DNA of 5,776 nt, taken from contig CAAHEM010000095.1 of the NCBI GenBank assembly GCA_900772435.1, positions 1-5,776 on the forward strand, in the 5' to 3' direction. Shown here in pieces: positions 1 to 4,617 of this stretch. The translations under genes and the position numbers were made by a program. The notes beneath the pieces are model-generated. The model worked only from the letters and a program-made list of their open reading frames with translations. It made no database searches and had not been told where the DNA came from. The first letter of the stretch is position 1. Each line of letters starts with the position of its first letter. This DNA is from Bacilli bacterium. GTDB taxonomy: Bacteria; Bacillota_I; Bacilli_A; RF39; UBA660.

Positions 1-213
1 ATTATCTAAATCATTTGTTCTAATACATTTTTGATAATCGCAAAGTCTAGTACCATATGGATGAGTTTGTCCCATAAGATATGGTATTAGAGGTTGCATA
101 CCAGCTGTATTAAATAATACGCTTGGATCATTTTCAGGTACTACTGGCGCACTTGGTATTTGTTTGTGTCCTTTACTAACAAAAAAATCAATGTACAAAT
201 CTTTAATATTCAT
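1..213 (-). CDS. alaS: Alanyl-tRNA synthetase, N-terminal fragment (cut by window edge)
   Basis: This is the first 71 codons of alanine-tRNA ligase, the cytoplasmic class II synthetase that charges tRNA-Ala. The rest lies beyond base 1. The N-terminus is recognisable: a DFFVSKGH segment (residues 9-16), SAPVVPENDPSVLF (21-34, the class II motif 1 region), NTAGMQPLIPYLMG (35-48), and QKCIRTNDLDN (61-71). The ATG at 213-211 follows a strong Shine-Dalgarno (AGGGAGGA, bases 225-218) at proper spacing. An Ala-specific T-box leader lies directly upstream, which independently supports the identity. The spacing between the motif 1 region and CIRTND, with HPYGTRL in between, looks more like the AlaRS variant I associate with candidate phyla and some Mollicutes than like the Bacillus subtilis enzyme. 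That is a judgement from memory. Editing and C-Ala domains cannot be assessed. Confidence 0.96.
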   Translation of the reverse strand, partial: MNIKDLYIDFFVSKGHKQIPSAPVVPENDPSVLFNTAGMQPLIPYLMGQTHPYGTRLCDYQKCIRTNDLDN

Positions 214-230
214 AATTTCCTCCCTAAAAT

Positions 231-276
231 AAAAAAGGATAGTACACAAGGAGTCATATAGACGGTACCATCCTTT
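231..276 (-). terminator. Regulated intrinsic terminator of the alaS T-box
   Basis: On the minus strand AAAGGATGGTAC (276-265) pairs with GTACTATCCTTT (245-234) through 12 base pairs including one G-U. The helix ends in a run of six T (236-231). The 5' arm reuses bases of the antiterminator, so the two structures exclude each other, as expected for a transcription-attenuating T-box. The hairpin sits just upstream of the alaS Shine-Dalgarno. Confidence 0.93.
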
Positions 277-411
277 AATTATCTTAATTAATGTAACGTA
301 TTTCCACGTGAGCTATTAACTCATAAGTGAAAGTAGCTTCAAATATAGTACTTATTAGTTTACACCAACCACTAACTCTCTATAAAGTATTTTTATCCTA
401 CTCGTCTTTCA
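231..411 (-). promoter_or_regulatory. T-box riboswitch leader of alaS, Ala specifier GCU
   Basis: This is a tRNA-sensing leader that lets transcription proceed into alaS when uncharged tRNA-Ala binds. Read on the minus strand it contains the expected landmarks in order. The Stem I base TGAAAG (411-406) pairs with CTTTCA (333-328). It is followed by the conserved GACGAGTAG, the AGAGAG bulge sequence (381-376), and the apical GTGGTTGGTGTAAAC loop region. The specifier context is TTGAAGCTAC, with GCT (Ala codon, 337-335) followed by a purine. A Stem III-like ACGT/ACGT hairpin comes next. The T-box itself is AGGATGGTACCGTC (274-261). Its bulge TGGT (270-267) can pair with the ACCA end of a tRNA whose discriminator base is A. 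The antiterminator can be drawn as AAGGA (275-271) with TCCTT (252-248) and GTC (263-261) with GAC (255-253), leaving the seven-base bulge TGGTACC. The specifier, gene identity and structure all agree. Confidence 0.95.
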
Positions 412-420
412 ATGTATTAG

Positions 421-449
421 ATTCTATCAAAATTATTAATAAATTTCAA
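421..449 (-). promoter_or_regulatory. Sigma-A-type promoter of alaS
   Basis: The -35 TTGAAA (449-444) and -10 TAGAAT (426-421) are separated by exactly 17 bases. The predicted start near 414 falls immediately before the first paired bases of T-box Stem I (411), which is independent support. It lies in the short gap after the stop codon of the upstream surface-protein gene, so alaS has its own transcription start. Confidence 0.8.
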
Positions 450-464
450 TAGTTTTAAGTATTT

Positions 465-2603
465 TTATTGTTTTGCTGTGAAATATCCAGGAGTACTTGC
501 TGTATCTATGCGTGCATATGTTTTATCAATATAAGAACTATTATATTTTGTTCCTTCTCCGCCTATTAAACTATAATTTTGTTTAAACATATTGGTACTC
601 GTTTGAACATTTTCAGTTGTAAACCCATCACTTACATATATTGTTTCTAAATTACGATTATTATAAAACATATAATTCATATTTGTTACATTTGATGTAT
701 CAAAACTGCTTAAATCTAAAAAGCTTACTTTACTTGAATCAAACATAGAATTCATTTTTGTTACTTTACTAGTATTGAAACTATTTAACTTGATAGATGT
801 TGCCTGACTATATTCAAACATAGAACTCATATCTATAACTTTACTTGTATTAAAGCTACTTAAATCTAGTGTTGTAGCTTTACTAGAAGAGAACATGTTA
901 CTCATATCCGTTATATTGCTAGTATTAAAATTTTCTAAACCTTTTATAGTTGCCGCTTGACTGCCTTGAAAAATGTTTTTCATATTTGTCACTTTGCCTG
1001 TATCAAAACTACTTAAATCTAGTGTTGTGGCTTGACTATTTTTAAACATAGAACTCATATCTATAACTTTACTTGTATCAAAGTTGCTTATATCTAAAGT
1101 TTTAGCTATACTGTTGTAAAACATATTACTCATATTTGTCACATTACTTGTATTAAAGCTACTTAAATCTAGTGTTGTAGCTTTACTAGAAGAGAACATG
1201 CTAGCCATATTTGTTACTTTACTTGTATCAAAATTACTTACATTTATTGTTGTTGCTTCACAACCTTGAAACATGCTAGCCATATTTGTTACTTTACTTG
1301 TATTAAAGTTACTTAAATTCAATATTTTCACTTTACTTTTATAAAACATGCTATACATACTTTTTACATTTGATGTATCAAAACTACTTAAATCTATTTT
1401 TTCTGGTGTGCTACTTTGAAACATATATCTCATATCTGTTACGTTGCTTGTATTAAAACTACTCAAATCTAAATTAGTTACACTGGTGTTATTAAACATA
1501 TAAGACATTCGAGTTATGTGATTCGTGTTAAAACTGCTTAGGTCTAATGTTGGTATATTGCTATTATTAAACATGTCAGACATATCTGTTACATTACTTG
1601 TATCAAAATTACTTAAATCTAGTTTTGATACATTAATATTAGCAAACATATCGCTCATGCTAGTAACCTTTCTAGTGTCAAAGTTACTTACATCTAATGT
1701 TGTTAATGCGGTACAACTGCCAAACATCCCATTCATATTAGTAACTTCACTTGTATTAATGTTACTTAAATCTATTATTGTAGCCTGACTACGATAAAAC
1801 ATATTGGACATTGAAATAACCGGCTTATCATTTATATAAGTACAAACTTTACTAGTTACCGAATCTGTACTAGTTTTATCTGTAAGTTGTACTCCCCATC
1901 CATCAATATTTATATTTCCCCATATTGCTAAAGAATTGCTTTTTATTCCTTCTTGCATATACCTATAAGTATATTGTCCATTAACATATTCGGCTCCTTG
2001 AGTTAATTCTCCATCGAATGTGCAATTATATACTTCTGGAGCTGTGTATTCTTGTATACCAATCTTACCTCTAAATGTTTTATTTAGATTATCATTTTGA
2101 CTATAAGGTTTATTATCGAATGTTACTGTAACTGTATATTCATGTGTAACATTAGGATCTATTGATATATTACCTTTTATATTGCTAGTAGTTAATGTAC
2201 TACTTATTGGTACTGCTCTATAGATGCTATCACATGTTCCGCTTTCTGTTTGTGTAGTTTCTCCATAGTTAGTATAGCTTTTACAATTTAATGTTACATG
2301 TAGTTCATAATTTTCTATTGTATTAATAAGATTTCCCCAGTACAAAGAATACGTTGCATTCTTTGTACCAACATTCTTTACTGTAATAACTTTTGAGATT
2401 GAATCTCCTGGTACCGCATCTGCTAATGATAGCTCAGTTTCATCTTTATATTCAAGTCTTAAATCTCCAGTAGTCATTACTATATCTTTAGGTGTTCCTT
2501 CTATTTCTAAACTGAAGTATGCATAAGTGAATCCAAAGATACTTAATAAAACTAAAGTTATAAGTGATATTAAAAATATTTTTATAATATTGTCTTGTTT
2601 CAT
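465..2603 (-). CDS. Exported surface protein: TasA/camelysin-like N-domain plus BspA-type leucine-rich repeats
   Basis: A 712-residue exported protein, probably exposed on or shed from the cell surface. Residues 6-27 are a hydrophobic segment ending in TYAYFS (26-31), the pattern of SipW-processed TasA/camelysin precursors. Residues about 30-190 resemble that beta-rich family (GDLRLEYKDE, PGDSISKVITVKNVGT, SLYW). A linker with NCTFDGEL and DGWGVQL follows. From residue 265 come about 16 repeats of 25 residues with consensus MSxMF-x6-LDLSSFNTSxVT, the DUF285/BspA-family solenoid. The C-terminus (SLIGGEGTKYNSS, DKTYARID, PGYFT) is a typical end for this family. Such proteins are often linked to adhesion, but the ligand here is unknown. 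No LPXTG motif or C-terminal membrane segment is present. An in-frame GTG nine bases upstream (2612) lies inside the Shine-Dalgarno TAGGTGA (2615-2609), so the ATG at 2603 is the better start. Confidence 0.92.
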   Translation of the reverse strand: MKQDNIIKIFLISLITLVLLSIFGFTYAYFSLEIEGTPKDIVMTTGDLRLEYKDETELSLADAVPGDSISKVITVKNVGTKNATYSLYWGNLINTIENYELHVTLNCKSYTNYGETTQTESGTCDSIYRAVPISSTLTTSNIKGNISIDPNVTHEYTVTVTFDNKPYSQNDNLNKTFRGKIGIQEYTAPEVYNCTFDGELTQGAEYVNGQYTYRYMQEGIKSNSLAIWGNINIDGWGVQLTDKTSTDSVTSKVCTYINDKPVISMSNMFYRSQATIIDLSNINTSEVTNMNGMFGSCTALTTLDVSNFDTRKVTSMSDMFANINVSKLDLSNFDTSNVTDMSDMFNNSNIPTLDLSSFNTNHITRMSYMFNNTSVTNLDLSSFNTSNVTDMRYMFQSSTPEKIDLSSFDTSNVKSMYSMFYKSKVKILNLSNFNTSKVTNMASMFQGCEATTINVSNFDTSKVTNMASMFSSSKATTLDLSSFNTSNVTNMSNMFYNSIAKTLDISNFDTSKVIDMSSMFKNSQATTLDLSSFDTGKVTNMKNIFQGSQAATIKGLENFNTSNITDMSNMFSSSKATTLDLSSFNTSKVIDMSSMFEYSQATSIKLNSFNTSKVTKMNSMFDSSKVSFLDLSSFDTSNVTNMNYMFYNNRNLETIYVSDGFTTENVQTSTNMFKQNYSLIGGEGTKYNSSYIDKTYARIDTASTPGYFTAKQ
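841..897 (-). repeat. 57-bp exact direct repeat, copy 1 (other copy at 1144-1200)
   Basis: The 57 bases at 841-897 recur without a mismatch at 1144-1200, 303 bp away (four repeat units plus one extra codon). They encode the SSSKATTLDLSSFNTSK/N portion of units 13 and 9. Identity at synonymous sites shows recent copying or gene conversion rather than protein-level constraint. Confidence 0.85.
1144..1200 (-). repeat. 57-bp exact direct repeat, copy 2 (other copy at 841-897)
   Basis: This is the second copy of the exact 57-bp segment, in unit 9 of the BspA-type repeat array. Flanking bases differ on both sides (A versus T before it, C versus T after it), so the identity block has sharp ends. 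Confidence 0.85.
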
Positions 2604-2640
2604 ATTATTCACCTACTTTAATAATAACATTTTTTAAAGC

Positions 2641-2672
2641 AAAATAAAACTGAAAATAATGATTTTCAGTTT
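2641..2672 (-). terminator. Intrinsic terminator after the Ala/Pro-rich protein gene
   Basis: On the minus strand AAACTGAAAAT (2672-2662) and ATTTTCAGTTT (2657-2647) form a perfect 11-bp stem with a four-base loop CATT, followed by TATTTT. It starts seven bases after the stop codon of the 2679-3392 gene and separates that gene from the surface-protein gene. The stem is symmetric and is also followed by TATGTTTTT on the plus strand, but no plus-strand gene needs it. Confidence 0.85.
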
Positions 2673-2678
2673 ATGTTT

Positions 2679-3392
2679 TTATTGTTGAATTGGTGCTTCA
2701 GGTGTAGTTGGTGTTGCTGCTGGAGCGGCTGGCATTTCTGGAGCTGTCATTGTTGGAGCAGCAGGTACTGCTTCTTGAGGAGCAGGTTCTGCAACTGGTG
2801 CAGCTACTGGCTCAGCAACTGGTTCAGGTACTGGTGTAGCTATTGGTTCAGCAACTGGAGCTGCTGGAGCAACTTCAGGTGTTACTGTTTCAACTTGAGC
2901 TGGTGCTTCAGGTTCTGCTGCTGGAGCAGTCATTTCTGGAGCAGGAGCTGCTTCTTTATCTTCTATAACTAGTGTTGGTTCTTCTACTGTTGCAGGGTCA
3001 GGTGCAGTTGTTTCAACTGCTGCTGGAGCTTGCATTTCAGGAGTACCAAATATACTTCCTTGTTCTTCTTGTGCAGGTGCATCAAGATTTAATTCTTGAC
3101 TTGCTGGTTCAACATTATTTAATGAAGGTTCTTCAATAACTAATCCTGGTTCAGCAACTGTTTGTTCTACCGCTGGAGCTGGTGCTTCAGGTTGTGGTTG
3201 AACTGGTTGTGTTGGTGCCATTCCTTGTGCAGCTTGAGCTTGAGCATCAGCATTAGGTACTGGAACTACCTCCTCATTTTTCTTTTTCTTTTTACCATCT
3301 ACTATGAAACCAATTAGCGCAAATAGTAAAACTACTGCAGCTATCATAAAATATTTATAATTGTCTGCTAAAAAACTTAATATACTATCCAT
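2679..3392 (-). CDS. Unrecognised membrane-anchored protein with Ala/Pro/Glu-rich disordered tail
   Basis: A 237-residue protein of unknown function. A short N-terminal amphipathic stretch (MDSILSFLADNYKYF) leads into one membrane segment (residues about 14-32), then GKKKKKNEE, a basic stop-transfer cluster that predicts the tail is cytoplasmic. Residues 42-237 are low complexity (Ala, Pro, Glu, Val, Thr, Gln) with no cysteine and no fold I can recognise. The tail contains repeated short motifs: EPGLVIEEPSLN (81-92) and EPTLVIEDKE (138-147), three copies of a PEM-like APAA motif (118, 152, 213), and VAEP tetrapeptides (179-203). A longer reading frame reaches 3452, but its extra 20 codons overlap the promoter. 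The ATG at 3392 has a near-perfect AAGGAGG Shine-Dalgarno six bases upstream, so it is the start. Ala and Pro codons end mostly in A or T, in keeping with the neighbours, so the higher local GC reflects amino-acid composition. A membrane-tethered scaffold or linker is possible but unproven. Confidence 0.85.
   Translation of the reverse strand: MDSILSFLADNYKYFMIAAVVLLFALIGFIVDGKKKKKNEEVVPVPNADAQAQAAQGMAPTQPVQPQPEAPAPAVEQTVAEPGLVIEEPSLNNVEPASQELNLDAPAQEEQGSIFGTPEMQAPAAVETTAPDPATVEEPTLVIEDKEAAPAPEMTAPAAEPEAPAQVETVTPEVAPAAPVAEPIATPVPEPVAEPVAAPVAEPAPQEAVPAAPTMTAPEMPAAPAATPTTPEAPIQQ
2784..2858 (-). repeat. 12-bp (tetrapeptide PVAE-like) tandem repeat inside the disordered tail
   Basis: Six consecutive imperfect 12-bp units encode PVAE, PIAT, PVPE, PVAE, PVAA, PVAE (residues 179-202) and close with P203. 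The units differ mostly at synonymous or single-base positions. The array stays in frame because 12 is a multiple of three, so gain or loss of a unit would change tail length without a frameshift. Confidence 0.7.
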
Positions 3393-3420
3393 GGGTTTCC
3401 TCCTTATTCTTATCAATATT

Positions 3421-3449
3421 ATTCTAACATTAATGAAATAATATTTCAA
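3421..3449 (-). promoter_or_regulatory. Strong promoter of the Ala/Pro-rich protein gene (extended -10)
   Basis: The -35 TTGAAA (3449-3444), a 17-base spacer, and the -10 TAGAAT (3426-3421) are preceded by TGT, which gives an extended -10 of the TGnTATAAT type. Predicted transcription begins near 3414, about 22 bases before the ATG and upstream of the Shine-Dalgarno. The hexamers and spacing are the same as in the alaS promoter. The spacer contains most of a 15-base inverted repeat, TGAAATATTATTTCA (3448-3434). Confidence 0.75.
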
Positions 3450-3484
3450 CATTTTTTATTAAATTATATTCTATGAAAGTTTTT

Positions 3485-4522
3485 TTATTCTATTTTTAGT
3501 GTTTGTCCTTTTGGTTGAATATGTATCCATGTATTACCATCATTAACTACTAATTCTTCTCCATTCATTAAAGTGTATTTTGTTTTTGAACTTCTTGAAG
3601 ATTTACTCCATTTAATTTTAATGGCTTCTCCATTAGATATATAATATCCTTCTCCACTACCAACATTATCTAAATCTTGTCTTCCTTTTTTATCTCCTAA
3701 AGAAGTATTTTTTACTTGATATGTTATTATATTTTTAACTGTATATTGTTTTTTAGTAACTAAATCATCATGTGATTTTCCTGACATAAACATTTTATAA
3801 TTCATATTTTCTTTATCATATTCATATGAAGTTGTTTGATAATCAGAATATTTTATTGTTACTTTATTTGCAGTCTTTAGGGAACTATCGCTTGAATGAT
3901 CTACTTTTATTGGACTATATTTTAATAATTGTTCTTCTGTAGTAGTTCTATATTTTTTAGATTTTACAACTGTATTTATTTTTTCTATTGAAGTAAATGC
4001 TGTATGTTCCCATGCTCTTTTTAATGTTTTATCTCTAAAGAATCCTTTTGCATCATACATTCCGTTAACATTATTAATACTAAGAGATGCTATATCTTTT
4101 TTTGCTTGAGGTGACTGTCCATAGTGTACAAAAATTGCATCATTTTCCATAACATAATCTAAGAAATAATGTCTTGCACTTCTAACTGAACCTATTTTAG
4201 CAGTATTTTGATCTTTAAATAGTGCTATTAATCTAGTTATTCCACCCTCTGCAATTAGTTCATAACCTAAATATGCATCTTGTAAACCTGCATGTGGCCA
4301 AGCTGCATGATTATTATTAATTGATACTGCATAAGGTCTACTTTTACTAGTTTCATCTATTATTTTAACTTTAAATTTTTCAACATAAATATTTCCAATA
4401 TTAACACTAGATTTATTAATTAACTTATATAGTTTTTCATTTAAAGAAAGAAAATACGTTAGTAATCCTAAAATAGTACCAACAACTATAAAACAAATAA
4501 TACTTCTTAAAAACTTTTTCAT
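3485..4522 (-). CDS. DUF3048 (YerB family) membrane-anchored extracytoplasmic protein
   Basis: A 345-residue protein of the DUF3048 family, of which Bacillus subtilis YerB is the known member. The biochemical role is not established. Residues 5-26 form a single hydrophobic anchor (a signal-anchor; the only cysteine, C10, is not in a lipobox), so the remainder should face outward. The N-terminal DUF3048 domain covers about 61-195. It shows RPYAVSINN (62-70), WPHAGLQDAYLGYELIAEGG (75-94), TRLIALF, IGSVRSARHYF (110-120), FVHYGQSPQA (131-140), FFRD and AFTSIEKI. The C-terminal DUF3048 domain covers about 218-338, with GSGEGYYISNGEAIKIKWSK (288-307), SKTKYT, GEELVVNDGNTWIHI. Both domains and the usual length are present, so it appears intact. 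The ATG at 4522 is preceded by GGAG (4534-4531) at an eight-base spacing. No convincing terminator follows it, so transcription may run into the next gene. Confidence 0.93.
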   Translation of the reverse strand: MKKFLRSIICFIVVGTILGLLTYFLSLNEKLYKLINKSSVNIGNIYVEKFKVKIIDETSKSRPYAVSINNNHAAWPHAGLQDAYLGYELIAEGGITRLIALFKDQNTAKIGSVRSARHYFLDYVMENDAIFVHYGQSPQAKKDIASLSINNVNGMYDAKGFFRDKTLKRAWEHTAFTSIEKINTVVKSKKYRTTTEEQLLKYSPIKVDHSSDSSLKTANKVTIKYSDYQTTSYEYDKENMNYKMFMSGKSHDDLVTKKQYTVKNIITYQVKNTSLGDKKGRQDLDNVGSGEGYYISNGEAIKIKWSKSSRSSKTKYTLMNGEELVVNDGNTWIHIQPKGQTLKIE

Positions 4523-4540
4523 ATATCATTCTCCAAAATA

Positions 4541-4549
4541 ATTATATCA
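4541..4549 (-). promoter_or_regulatory. Possible extended -10 promoter of the DUF3048 gene
   Basis: TGATATAAT (4549-4541) is a perfect extended -10, but the hexamer 17 bases upstream (TAATAA) is a poor -35. The predicted start would fall almost on the Shine-Dalgarno and leave a leader of only about 12 bases. A second TATAAT at 4571-4566 with a T-rich -35 region would give a more ordinary leader. A promoter somewhere in 4523-4590 is expected, because a terminator closes gatB just upstream. Which of the two is used cannot be decided from the sequence. Confidence 0.35.
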
Positions 4550-4589
4550 CGCTTTAAAATAATTTATTATACTTTATAATTTTATTTAC

Positions 4590-4617
4590 AAAAAAAGTAC
4601 TTAATATAAGTACTTTT
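4590..4617 (-). terminator. Intrinsic terminator of gatB
   Basis: On the minus strand AAAAGTACTT (4617-4608) pairs with AAGTACTTTT (4602-4593) around the five-base loop ATATT, and the T run continues to seven T. The first two bases of the stem are the last two bases of the gatB TAA stop codon, so the terminator follows with no spacer. Confidence 0.88.

Larger units (their letters stand above)
586..1811 (-). repeat. Tandem 75-bp coding repeats (BspA/DUF285 units)
   Basis: About 16 units of 75 bp, two of them 78 bp, encode the MxxMF...LDLSSFNTSxVT repeat, and a degenerate seventeenth MF (around 590) leads into the C-terminal cap. The start of each unit is visible as a CAT-NNN-NNN-CAT pattern on the plus strand, for example at 1811, 905 and 680. 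The second unit (GSCTALT) and the twelfth (KGLENFNT) each carry one extra residue, which shifts the register by 3 bp. Some units share long exact DNA identity, so they are not all diverging independently. Confidence 0.9.

Noticed and set aside
441..468. CAATA/TATTG inverted repeat after the surface-protein gene
   Set aside because: Only five AT-rich pairs with a long loop and no T run at the right place, so it is not a credible terminator.
1525..1788. Plus-strand open frame of 87 codons
   Set aside because: It lies wholly inside the BspA repeat region and mirrors the repeat on the opposite strand. It has no ribosome binding site or recognisable product.
586..1811. CRISPR-like regular spacing of similar sequences
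   Set aside because: The whole array is in one open reading frame with a period of 75 bp and codes for BspA-type repeats, so it is not repeats separated by unrelated spacers.
2617..2649. Possible promoter of the surface-protein gene (TGTTATTAT extended -10 at 2629-2621)
   Set aside because: The -35 hexamer is poor, the site overlaps the preceding terminator, and the leader would be only about 11 bases. Some promoter is expected here, but I cannot place it with confidence.
2673..2972. Plus-strand open frame of 99 codons rich in Cys, Trp and Ser
   Set aside because: This is the antisense shadow of the Ala/Pro-rich coding sequence; its odd composition comes from reversed Ala/Pro/Glu codons.
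3393..3452. Twenty extra N-terminal codons on the Ala/Pro-rich protein
   Set aside because: They overlap the -10 and -35 region and precede a near-perfect Shine-Dalgarno for the ATG at 3392. A transcript from the predicted start would not contain the first ATG.
3453..3495. Repeated ATAGAATA flanking the end of the DUF3048 gene
   Set aside because: A short direct repeat in AT-rich DNA. It forms no hairpin and there is no sign of an insertion or attachment site.
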